Below are positions 25,147 through 37,600 of a stretch of 64,000 bases of DNA, piece by piece. The DNA comes from Lotus japonicus (Eukaryota; Streptophyta; Magnoliopsida; Fabales; Fabaceae): positions 3,908,501-3,972,500 of the forward strand of contig NC_080043.1 in assembly GCF_012489685.1 (NCBI RefSeq), in the 5' to 3' direction. Positions within the stretch are counted from its first letter, which is position 1; every line of letters starts with the position of its first letter. Below the pieces are notes generated by a model. The model did no database searches. It was not told the origin of the DNA and worked only from the letters and a program-made list of their open reading frames with translations. The translations under genes were made by a program, and so were the position numbers.

Positions 25147-26060
25147 ATATTGACTAAAAATATATAAAAGATCATTCTATTTTCTAAAAAGGATGATGCA
25201 TTAACGGTGTAAATTGTAAAGTTTTTTTACACCACTAATCAATCAGATTTCAAGGATGTGTCAGGTCAATTAATGAAATTAAATAAAAAGAGAGATTTTC
25301 TCACATTCTTGAAATCTGATTGGTTGACAGTGTAAATTTTCACTGTCGGTGCACAGAAATTAAACTCTTAAAGGAAAGGGAATTATTTTTGTAAATTTGA
25401 AAATACATCTGAATGAATGAGATGATATTATTTTAGGGAAAGATAAAATACTCATTTGAGAAAATTTTAATTATTCACTTATTATATATATATATATATA
25501 CATATTTTGAAATTGACAAGAAAATGAGGGAAAATGAGTTTCTTGATGATCAAGTCATTGATTTGGATGACCTTTTGAATTCAAAATCTTGGCCATGGAG
25601 TTTGATTGATTTCAAATTTTTTAGGATAAGAATCTAGACCTTAATTTAAATTTAAATTGAATTAGTCACTGATTCTATCAGAAAACTCAAAATTTAAGTA
25701 TTTTTTTAGCAATATTTGAAATTTTGTCATATAGGACTTGAGTTGGATCCTTGTATATATACCAGAAGATATGTGAGTGCAAATTTATTTTTCTTTTCTC
25801 CACTTATTTTATTGTAAAGAATCTCGTTAAAGTCTCATTTTTCAAAGGCATTGAGATCCACATACATATAAATTTGAAACTTTTAAGTCTATCTCAAAGG
25901 GCTTATATTGATCGAGTCTATAAAACTTTTAATATGAAAAATCGTAAACATGGAGAGATACTTCAATTGCTAGAGGAGATAGATTAAGTAAAGAACAATG
26001 TCCTAATAATGATATTGAAAAGAACACAAAAGGGCAAGTCCCTTCTCCACTTTCTTTCTA
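25147..26060. other. AT-rich spacer between two MULEs
   Basis: No gene is recognisable. It holds a foldback MITE at 25203-25365 and a TA dinucleotide run at 25483-25500. The rest is unremarkable AT-rich sequence. Confidence 0.6.
25203..25365. repeat. Foldback MITE
   Basis: The arm with ATCAATCAGATTTCAAGGA is matched on the opposite strand by the arm around 25310 (TTCTTGAAATCTGATTGGTT), with related GTGTAAATT segments further out. The sequence can fold into one long hairpin. The superfamily and target-site duplication are not clear. Confidence 0.5.
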
Positions 26061-27429
26061 GGGTTAACAAAGTTTTTGGTCCTGCACTTTGAGTGAGCGC
26101 TGATTTTAGTCGAACACCGGCGTAAATTCCGGAAGTAGTCTCCACAACTAGGGAAATAGCCGGCTTTAGTCCTCACCTAAGAGGCAGCTTCAGCCAACAT
26201 TGCCAAATGGACGACAATGACATGGCACACGTACATGTAATTTTTAATTAATATTTAAATTACACTTGTGTACAAAATAAATAAAATTTAATTATTTATT
26301 AAAAAATAAAAAATAAAAAATCCTTAATTATATCATTAATAAACTCTAATTAAACTCAATTCTTTCATCTAACCTGATTTCTTTTTACGTTCAATAACCT
26401 GATTCTTTTCTTCGGATGTAGCAAAAAAAATAACCTGATTCTTATAACTAAACCTAATTAAAATACTAAAACATTTTATCTTTATCTTCAACTTTTATTC
26501 TCCCATTACCCATCATCAAGAGATCCACCGCCACCGCCATCGCCATCATCCTCTTATTCTTCTTCCACAGTCCCCGGTGTTGCTACGGGGTTCTGTAAAT
26601 CAAGAGGAGAAGTAGAAACAAAGGTTTTGTGATATATCCACGGATGGCGATTCAGTACATGGAGAAACAAAAGTTTTGATTTTTCCTTGATATGGAACAA
26701 TATTACGATGCAGATTCTCCTTTTATATTCTTCCAGTAAGCATTTGTGGAGCCATACCATGTTGAGATTGTGTTTGGCGGCAGGGGAATCTGGCGCAGGT
26801 TATCTTGTTGGATTCTCCATTATTCTTATTTGAAGGTTATATTTGTATTTGATGGTGCTAGATTATTTTATTTGTTTGGTAGCAGCTTGAACAAGTACTT
26901 GTGCCAGTGTGATTTGCAAGCTGATGCAAGCTTCCTACTTTTTCTAGGTTTGATCGATGATGATGGTAGCGAAGAAAAAAGAAGACGTTGAATTTTTTGA
27001 TTTTGGGTTGAAGATTTTTAGTTTATGGGAGTGAGATGAAGAAGGAGAAGAAAAGAGAAAAAAGAAGATGAAAGAAGAAAAAAAAGAAGGATGATGAAGA
27101 TGAAGAGGGTGGAGATAAAGAACAAATAAGAAAGACGAAGAACAAAGGAGGAAGATTAAAAGAATTTTTGTGCTTATGTTTTACTTTAATTAATTTTTTA
27201 TTTATTTTTAATGATGTGGAAATGTCTAAGTTTAAGTGGAAAAGAAAATACAATTACACATCACTTTATTAAATGATGGCCGATGGGGCACTACGGTAAG
27301 TGTGGTGGCGTCAAATCAGCAAGTTGGCGAGAGCCACCATTCGATGTGGACTACTATTAGAAGTTACACCGACGAGAGACTAAAATCAGACTTCGCTTAA
27401 AGTTTAGGAACCAAAAACTTAGTTAACTA
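26061..27429. mobile_element. Second MULE-like element with long terminal inverted repeats
   Basis: The left end GGGTTAACAAAGTTTTTGGT and the inverted right end (about 27378-27429) match over some 50 bp, including TTTTTGGTYCCT and CTGATTTTAGTC. The inner part is purine-rich around 27040-27150 and has small frames (26554-26760 minus, 26746-26991 plus) that I do not recognise. I could not find a clean 9-bp target-site duplication. Segments near 26945-27010 resemble 32150-32200 in the element at 30746, suggesting related families. Confidence 0.6.
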
Positions 27430-27764
27430 CTAAAATTTTAAACAAAAACATAACCTACAATAGAGAAAATATGGGTTGACAGACCGACCTAATTCAATCC
27501 GAAAAAATGAGGCTTGAATTAAGTTTACCATTTTTCCAAGTTAAGTCTCAACTCAACTTGGAAAAAAAAACTGACAATTCGGGTTGACTCAACACGACAA
27601 ACCCATTAATTTTCGATTCCTACGTGACCAATCCCATTGAGGGGCACAGGGTCCTACTTATCAAAGAAGATCCACTGTCATTGGAGTACATCCTTGGCAA
27701 CTAGTATGCTCCTACTTTTTGACTTTTCACTTTTAAATTTTTATGATTCAACTACATCTTTAAG

Positions 27765-28056
27765 CAAGACTGAGATTGAGATCATTAAACTGAAGAAGAT
27801 GGAATGGTTTCAAATGGGATAACGACGGCCTTTGAAAATTTGTTGAGCAGTTGGCTATTCTAAACCCCGGTCTTAAGAGGGAAATAGCTTATGGAAATTC
27901 TAATGCCTTTTCTTTAATGATAGTCACATTCACCATCAATGAGCAATTAATTAACTAAGCGCAGCCAATAGTAGATGAGGCTGCAATGACAAAATGTCTC
28001 CCCAACAAAGAGTCAGGTGGCTTTCAAAGAAGGGACCCTCATCCAAGTGACTATAT
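27765..28056 (+). repeat. Receptor-kinase upstream segment, duplicated at 50884-51394
   Basis: About 290 bp shortly upstream of the receptor-kinase ATG match 50884-51394 at roughly 90 percent by eye, including GGCTATTCTAAACCCCGGTC and GACAAAATGTCTCCCCAACA. This copy lacks the MITE present in the other and shows the empty target ccctcatc followed by caag. It probably includes part of the gene's promoter region. Confidence 0.85.
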
Positions 28057-28271
28057 ACGTCCGTACGCATACCTCGTCCATCTAGTGTGCCAATTAGAAT
28101 AGTCGTAAAGCCTTATCTAGTTACTTGGAGGACCCTCATCCAAGTATTATATCACACTTGCCAAGTCTAGCTCTGTCCATTTAATATACTGCAAAATCAC
28201 AGTGTGTCCAATTTCTCTGTAACTTAGTTGCTTCACAAGTTTGTAAATTGGGGTTTAATCAGAACTTCATC

Positions 28272-28648
28272 ATGGGACGGTGGTGTCTACCACAGTTTTT
28301 CACTCTCACACTTGTTGTTGCTATTTGTGTTAACGTTGCGCAAGCTCAAGATGAAAACGCTACTACAGATCCTTATGAAGGTGAGTGCTTTCTCTATTAA
28401 TTAATTCATCTGTTTCTTCGTTTTGGATAATCATTAATGGAGCGAGTACGAGTGTTGAAGTATTCATACCCATGGATACTCCAGATTAAAACATTAAGTC
28501 ATGTGAGTTTTTAAGAAAGTTACATGACTTTTTTAAGTGATAATTTGAGCATTAAATTGTTTTAATCTGGACCGTTCATGACTTGATCTAACAGTCATGA
28601 TTTATTCTCATTTTCTCACGTAAGAACATCTTTCTCATATGATACATC

Positions 28649-28690
<42 letters not shown>

Positions 28691-31600
28691 CAATAGATGT
28701 ATATTGAGTTTAATTTCTAATGACTTTTTGTCTTGAGCCTTGGACTGTGGTTCTCTTTCAAGTAAACTTGTACAACGGTCAGGGCCGGCTCAACACTAAA
28801 CGAGGTCTAAAACAAACTTTAGAAGTGAGGTCTTTTTACCTAAAGAAATATTTATTTTATTAAAAAAATTGGGGTCTTTTTTACTTAGTAAAAAAAATTT
28901 CGAGGCCTTTTTGAACTTGCTAAAATAAAATAAAAAATTGGAGGCCTAAAACTCTTGCTTGGGTGGCTTGGTCCTTGGGCCGGCCCTGACAACGGTAATG
29001 ATAAAAAGAAGTCCTTAAACTCAAAAAGAGAGAAGAAAATATGTATTTGTCTTCATGCATGGAACGTGACTCTAATCTTGAATTTAACTAATTTTATTTT
29101 TAATATAAATTTCATTTGAATAAATATATACATGAACGCATATATGTTCATGGGTATCCACATATATTCACGAATCTTTTAACATCCGTTTGAAATCCAC
29201 TGGATGAATATTCATGTGGGTAGTGGCGGTAGTAGGTTAGGACAGGGGAGGGCCATGGCCCCCCAAGTCCTAGAAAATTCTTATAGATTATAAAGAGTAG
29301 TAGGTATTTTATTTCTCACATATTGTTATATATATAACCGTGCACATGATGCAAAATATGAAGCATTGTTCCAGCGGTTGAGGCTTTCTTGTTTTGATCT
29401 CCATAGCAAGGGTTCGATTCCCATATCAACCATTTTTGACAAAAATAAATGTATTTTTTAACCAATGGTTGGTCTCTCTTTCTCTCCTTAAAGTAGGTTT
29501 ATTATTATAATTTCATTTCATATAGGTGTAAAATTAAAAATTAAAACTTATTTTCTAAATTTGTTTCAGACTTCATTTCCAATGAGTATATGTATTACTA
29601 TTAATTTAATAATTATTTTTGTGTATATGTGTGTCTATTGTTAAGATGAACCAAAAAAAATTAAATACTTTAATTTATGTTTAAAATTTTATTTTGGCCC
29701 CTCCATATTAATTTTTCTAGTTCCGCCACTGCATGTGGGTATGAAGCGGGTACAGGTACAATTTTTTACTTGAGGAGCGGGTGGTGAATATATACTACTC
29801 ATACCCACCCTTACCATTGACATCCCTAAAACTCCACATCAACATTCTCTAATATTTAAGAACCTGATTCTTAGCCTAAGAATTAGGGATGAGCTTAAAA
29901 AACTAGTTCTTTAAGAGCCAAGAACTCTGCATCAATATTTTCTAAGAACTTGGTTTTTAGTTCTTTACCTAAGAACTCATTTCTAAAAATCAGGGATGAA
30001 ATTGCTCTAAACGTTGCACAAATTACTCTATAAAAGAAGAAAAATACTCTATCAATCCCTAAACCGGCAAACTTGTTAATCAAGCTAGTTTTTACAGTTA
30101 AATAAAACATCAGTCAAGAATTAACTTGAACGATATATGTTTTTAAGGTACTAATTTGTGAGAAAATAAAGTCGAATTTGGTGATTCGCTCTTTATTGAA
30201 TTATCAGTTTAAAAATAATACTACAGACATGAAAAAAAAAAATATTAGAGCTTTTAAAAGTTGAAGTGACCCCTCTGGCGGATCTTACTCCTCATTTTTT
30301 GACATGTGTTATAGAAACTAGCTTTTCCGTGTTTGTTATTGTTCATGATCCTTATGTAGATCTTACTCCTCATCTCTCGGCCTATGCTATAAGAATTAAC
30401 TTTTTTTGTGCTTCATTTTCACAGGTATTTTGTGTTTGTGTTTTTTTTATTCTCTTGTAAAAAAAAGTTAAAGTATCAGCACATTTACAAAGTTCAAAAG
30501 AAAAATAGCTACCTAGAATATTTAATCTTATTTCCTCTTAGAAATTAGAAAGAAACATTAATTAATCAATGTATACTAAAAACAAATCATATTTTACTGC
30601 TAGGTTTGCTGCTAACAATTGAGTTTTCTCTAAGCTTCTCGAACTTCGATGCTGGTTTGGTCTTTGTCAGGATATCAATTAACTAATATTCTATTGATCA
30701 ATGCACAAACTAAACTTAGTATTTTTTCTTATCCCTTACAATTAAGGGTTAATCATCTAATAGGTCCCTGTCTTTGTCTCACCGTATGGAATTAGTCCCT
30801 CCTTAGAAAATTTGCAAATCCGGGTCCTCTCGTTTGTAATAAGTCTGGAGCAGGTCCTCGCCAGAGTCCGGAGCTACGGCGAGTGATGAATTGACATGGT
30901 GACTGGATAATTGACGCTTATGTGGATTTAAAAAAAATTAGAAAAAAACAAAATTAAATACACATCAGAAATTTAATTAATAAAATAAAATAAAATTAAC
31001 AAAAAACCTTCTTAATGATTAACCCTTAAAAATAACAAAAACAAAATTTCCCAAATTAACCCCAAGCCTCCACACCGTTTACAAGTCCAACACCAACCCT
31101 AGTTCTTCATCCATGGATTCAGCAACATCTCCTCCAAGAACAACCAATCCTTCACCTTTGACCCTTCCTCTAACTCATGGTTCCTTCACCCGACTCCAAC
31201 CACCCCGCAACACCAGCCAAACACCTCCTTCATCGACACCACCTCCTTCTTCTTCATCACCGATCCCAATTTCCTCTACACCCCGATCCTCCACCCTGTA
31301 CGGCACGCAACGCTTTCGCTTCACTACCCTCGAATCGGAGTAGATTGAAAGAAGGGAAGGGTACTGGGATTTGGTTTTGGGGTGGTCGTTGGTTAGGGAT
31401 GGTCGGATGGAGGCTCGCCGCTGCATGAGGAGAGTGCGGGTCAAAACCCATAACAAAGCTCGAGCCTTTCTCTTCTTTCCTTACAAAGGTCCTTCTTTTT
31501 CATTGTTACATGTATAGGTGGACTGGTTCGATTAGTTTTTTAGAGTTGAAGGTGGCTGGACGATGGTTTGATTTCTGAGTTTCTGGGTTTGGATTTGAAG

Positions 31601-34600
31601 GTTGGGTTTGGAGCTGCGCGATCTTCTGGAGTTTGTGGGTTTGGATTTTTGGGTTTCTGGGTTTGAAGCTTTGGTGGTTGTTGGTTAAGGATTTGAGTTT
31701 CTCGGTTGCCTGATCTCCTGTCGATCCCGGTTTCCGTTTTGAAGGTGGGGAATCGGTGGAGTATGGAGAGAATGGTGTGGAGTTCGAGCTTCAATCTCGT
31801 TAATGGGGATTTTGGTATGAGTGTTCCCTTCCTCTGCTGCGGTGCTATTCACGGCTTCTATCCCTCCATTTGTTGTGGACGTGAAGGTTTCTTGGTCCAA
31901 ATTGATTTGTGGAAGGGCATCATTCAATTTCATGTCTAATTTGGTGAGCTTCCTCACACTGTTGTTCACAGCTTCCACAATTCTAAGCTCGTTTGATTTT
32001 TTTACCCCTTCGTCCAAAACTGCCTTGCTCATAAAAGTTGGGTTTTTGAAGACAAAGATGAAGATTTTGGACATAGGGTGATTCTGGGAAAAAAATTAAG
32101 AAGGGAGGCTTGTTTGATGTGAGCTATTTTCCTGGGTTTAGGATTATTTTCTGGGTTTGATTGATGATGGTGGTAGAGAAGAGAAAAGGAGAATTTGATT
32201 TTGTTAACTAATTTTGGATTAGGATTACATTTGTTAATTAGTTTTATTTTTTAATTAAATTAAAATTTCTGACATGTAATTTATTTTTATTTTTTTCCCT
32301 TGACACATAAGCGTCATTTATCCAGTCACCATGCCAATTCATCACTCGCCGGAGCTCCGGACTCCGGCGAAGACCTGCTCCAGACTTATTGCAAACGAGA
32401 GGACCCGGATTTGCAAATTTTTCGGGGAGGGACTAATTTCAGACGGTGAGGCAAAGACAAGGACCTATTAGATGATTAACCCTATAATTAAAGCCGTGTT
32501 TGAATTTAAATGACTCCTTTGCCACGAGGGACTAGAATTTTGAAATGATAGGAATGCCAATCCACTTAGAGCTTGTTTGGTACACTATATTAAACGTGAT
32601 AATATAAGTTTATACAATAAATTATATTTATCAATTGTTTGTTGTTAACAATGTATTGTATAACTTTAGTCATCAATCAACTCTTATACATAAAATGATG
32701 GAGTATTTAATCTATAAATCTACTATATCGATGATGGATAATGTCAAATAAGAGTGTAGTGTATAAGTTACATGAAAATATTTTATCCACAACCACCACT
32801 ACTACCCTCCACCTCCGCCACCACCACAGCCGCCTCGACTACCACCACTAACGCCGCCTCCACCATCACTCCCACCATCGTCGCTACCGCCATCGCTATT
32901 GTCACTGTCATCGTCATCACCACCACCACTAATACTGCCATCACAACCATCAATATTACTATACCTTCCAACACCACGACCACGCCGCCGCCACCCGAAC
33001 CTCCACATCCACTGCTCTATAACACTACCACCACCACAAAACTCTCCACCAACACTATCCACCACCACCGTCACCACCTTCACCTCTATCGCCATTGCCA
33101 CCACCACTACTTACCACCACGACCCACCACCACCGCAATAGTCACCTCCTACATCGCCGCCACAACTCAGCATCACCACTGCCACCTCTATAACCACGAC
33201 AACCACCACCCTCCATTGTTACCGCCCCGCTATTTTCACTGCCCACTCACACCATCCTCATTTTTATACTATCTATTATTATTTAATATTTCACGAAACA
33301 TATGATTATAATAACTTAAACGAAAATGATTAGTCATAAGTATATGACCAAACATTGAAATATTAGAGGGGCGTAAATCTTTCTATTTTTCTTCTTGGGT
33401 ACACGACGGCCAAACTAGAGTACCCATGGGATGAACACCTTCCATGTCTCTCTCTCTCGTCTTCAATCTTTCGATTTTTCTTCTTGTGTGTGATATCTTT
33501 GAAATGTGAATTTTTGAATGCAGCAAGAGTTTTGAATTCAATCTTCAGCAAATGGAGCATTTCAGCAAACCAAGATCAGTGGAATATAAGCGGTGAACTA
33601 TGCAGTGGAAGTGCCATTGATAGCACCACCACCATCGATGACAGCGCTTACAACCCATTCATAAAATGCGATTGTTCCTACGACAACAAAACCACTTGCC
33701 ACATAACAGCACTGTAAATCTCTCTCAACTTTCAATCACTGTGTGTTAACTTTTCAGTACGAGTTTCGGTGTTACCATGTCAATGTTTGAAACTTTATGT
33801 AACTCTCGTGTAACCCTTTTTCTGTCTTGAATGTCACAGGAAAGTTTATGCAGTGGACGTGGTTGGAGAAATTCCTGAAGAGCTATGGACTCTTACTTAC
33901 CTCACCAATTTGTATGCTTTCTAGTACCACATTCATCTTCCATCATTCATGGCATAAAAAACTATATTTTTAAGCACCCATATGAATTTTTTTGGTAGAT
34001 TCTTATTAGTAGCATGTTGTTGGTCTAGAATTTAGAGCAAACTGTCCCCGAATTATAGCTCAAGTGGTATGAGCTGGGGGACATATGAGTTGGGGAGGGG
34101 GGGTCTAGGGATCGATCCCTAGAGGGTGCAAATTATCTTTCCGATGTCAAAAAAGCAAACCAGTTTTGTAAATTGCGGAGCGGGTCATGGCGGAAAGCCC
34201 AAATCCTGCCATACATGTTAGATAATGGTGGAATATCGCGGAAATGGCGGGATATCGGGCATGGCAGAAAGCCAAAAAACAGCCATGAGACTACCAAATT
34301 TTTTTGCTATGCTAAGTTTCCTCAAATTATTACAAGCAGGAATCTTGCCCAGAATTACTTGACAGGTTCTCTACCTCCAGCCATTGGAAATCTGACTCGC
34401 ATGGAATACATGTAAGGCTATTAGACTCAAGTTTGTAATGTTTTGTATATTTTAATGTTAGGAGACATAATTTTCTAATGTTAAGGTCACTCTTTGTTAG
34501 GACCTTTGGCATCAATGCTTTATCAGGGGAGCTTCCCAAGGAATTGGGATATCTTACCGACTTAAGATCATTGTAAGTTATTATTTGAAATTTGTATTTT

Positions 34601-37600
34601 ATCTGTAGTTAGTAGTTACTGAGGTGGCCTCAGGTCAAGCTGGTGTTTAGAGCAGAGGATTGTTTTTTTTATGGATCAACTAGTCTCCAAAAAAGAGTTG
34701 GTGTTCATGTTTTGAAAGCATTCTACAATTAATTCCGAAGTAAAATCAATTATGAGGAGAAGCTCATGGGTAGTTTCTGGGTGACAAAATTGATTATGAC
34801 AAAAGAGAAACTGATCCAAACATGCTCTTATGCTGCGAGTCTGGGACCATAGTTAAAACATTAATTAGAGGTGCGAAAGTGAGTCTGTCCCAAACTTTTA
34901 ATAGCCCCTTCCCCCTGGGCCAGGGTTGGGATAGAAAGGACAAATGGGCTGCTCAAACAGCAGCAGTTCCTTATTTCTAGGGCCAAATGAGATAATATTT
35001 GACCCACATTTTACTCCTTCATGTGTGTTTCACACCTCAATCTTCTTTTTATTTTTCTAAAAAGAGATTCAGGTTGCAAATAGAAAAATGGGTATGCAAC
35101 GTGTAGATCCTTGTTTGTTTAAGTGTGATGTTATTGTTTTTGTACAAATTCCAATTGATCTTATAATAATCTCTATGTTACGTGTCCTTTGCTATATTAT
35201 CCCTAACAACCATATACTACTAAGTACTAACACTACATTTTTCTTCACTTCTGCATGTGCAAATGTCTGTATTTGATCTTCTTTTTATCTGTCTAGGTTC
35301 TAGGTTTGTTCTATTTCCTTTCTTCCACTAATAGGAACGATGTAATGGTAAATTAGATCCCTGTTCTCTCCCCACCCTCCAACCAATTCATACAATGGAT
35401 TTTTGTCTCACAAGTCACAACTCTTCCCCACCATTATAATCACTTCCCTCCCCTTCTCTTATTTGAACCAAACAGTTTGTTAGTAAGAAATGAATTGCAT
35501 GAATGCGTGAGAAATGAGAGGAAAATAAATCATATAAAAATATGATAAAGTTAAATATTCATCTGCAGCTGTTAAACTTTAATCACTCATCATCACTTAT
35601 AATACTAATTAGCAATCTCCTAAATTATATTGATACTTAATTCAAGATTGATTTTCTTATGATTGTTCAGGTTTACTATTTGTTAATTTGCAGGAGTTAT
35701 GGATCAAACAACTTCTCAGGATCTTTTCCATCTGAACTGGGGGATCTGGTAAAATTAGAACAACTGTAAGTGCTCCTGCAGTCTTAGCTTCCATATTCAC
35801 AGCATTTTCTTATGAAGTTTGACATTCTCCAATTGTAAAAGTCAAGCTATAAATTGTTGGATATTTTTCCAATGGAAGCCGATATCACTTAGTGGGATAA
35901 GGCTTTGTTGTGTTGTTGTTGTTGTTGTTGTATTTTTCCTATGGAACTTGGCATGATATATGGCAGCAGTCATTAATATTTTGGAAACAAACTAGAAGTA
36001 GAACTTGACAAATCTGGCGATCATTAATATAAGTCTACAAGATCAAAGAGAGAGCAAATAAATTGACAATAGTTGGATAGCATTGTAATGGGGATATAAT
36101 GGGTTCAATACTTGTCTTAAGCTTTGAAGCTTATGCATACAATGGGTTCAAAACTTGTCTCTACTTTTCAAAAATTAGATTTTTTCTATCACAAATTCAA
36201 ATCTATGGCCTTTCTCCTTGAGGTCAAATATAATCCATAGTTCAGATATACTGAATTAGTGTGATCCTAACATGAAAAGAGCAGCGTGAAGTATTTTTGG
36301 GATAAGATTTTAAAATGCTTTTGATGAAAACCTTTGAAACTGGGACCTATGTCAAAGACTTGTTTATGGAGTAATATTAGTCATCCAAAACTTAACAAAC
36401 GAAAATTCAGTCCTTTATGCAAATTAAATTTATCCCCAAAGTTATATTGGGTCATTTATTGTCGCTTTTTTACGTAGATTCACATACATATTCGATGACT
36501 CTCGGCATATCCGTCTAGCATAAATTTTGGTAGCATCAGAAGTGCTAGGACCAAAGTAAAATTTTATCACGCCAAACACACTACAAGGTTGAACATATTT
36601 ATGAGACTTTCCCCCCAATGTATTCATCCTTGTATCTTGTCTCTTGAATATTTATATACCCAATGTTAGTAAATCCTTTCTGCATTCTTTGTATTTCAAA
36701 TGTTAGTGAATTCTTTCTCTCAGGTGGTGTGGTCTTTTGAGTAGGTTTCTATATCCTTGTTTAGAATATAGATACTAAACTTCAAGTATGGTTACTGGCT
36801 GCAAATTACAACAGTGGCCATTGGAAGTTAAGTCCACAATTATTTTATCATTCGTATATGATGCTTCTCATAAGCATACATTTTTGTGAATTATGGGTTG
36901 GTTCTGGATAGAACGATGTATTAGGTTAGGCCATTTTGTTCAAAATTACAGTCTTTTAAGAGTTATATATCATTTTGCGACAACTTGAGGATATTAATAG
37001 AACATTTCCTTGCAGCTACGCTGCTAGTTCGGGAATTAGTGGTCCAATTCCTCCCACATTTGCAAAGCTTAAGAATTTGTTGATAGTGTAAGATATTGCA
37101 ACCCTCTTTTACCTCATATGATAATAGATTAAGCAAAATAATTATGGAAAAGATTTTCTGTTCATTTCAGATGGGCTTCAGACATGGAACTCACAGACAA
37201 TATACCTGATTTCATAGGGAGTTGGTCTAAGCTTCAGACCTTGTAAGACAACCGTACCAATCAACTTACTTTTTCCTTTTAATTTGAGTTAAGCAGGCGA
37301 ATATATTTTGAGCAAAATCGATTATATAGGATGTGCAATATAGATTTTTGTTCTGTTTCAGAAGTGTGTACTGACAGGTTCTTTGAATTGTTGTATGTGC
37401 TCACAGGAGGTTTCAGGGTAATTCTTTTGAAGGTCGAATACCGTCATCATTTTCCAATTTGACTTCTTTAACAGAGTTGTGAGTATCGTCATTACTTTCT
37501 TGTATGGTTTTTGTTGATTCATTAAAGCTAATATATTATCTGTGATAAAATGTAGGAGAATAAGTGGTTTATCTAATGGGAGCTCCTCACTGGAATTCTT

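Noticed and set aside
27440..27620. GGGTTGAC-type repeats facing each other
   Set aside because: Suggestive of a small element, but ends and duplication could not be defined.
29352..29430. tRNA-like sequence with GGTTCGATTCCC
   Set aside because: It lacks a convincing cloverleaf and lies inside a hAT element; better read as a SINE-like or element motif.
31113..31343. 76-codon Pro/Ser-rich frame starting with ATG
   Set aside because: A neighbouring frame of the same DNA looks more protein-like; this one is composition only.
32772..33305. 177-codon Thr/Pro/His-rich frame
   Set aside because: It is imperfect CCA-type low complexity, open on both strands, inside intron 1 of the receptor kinase.
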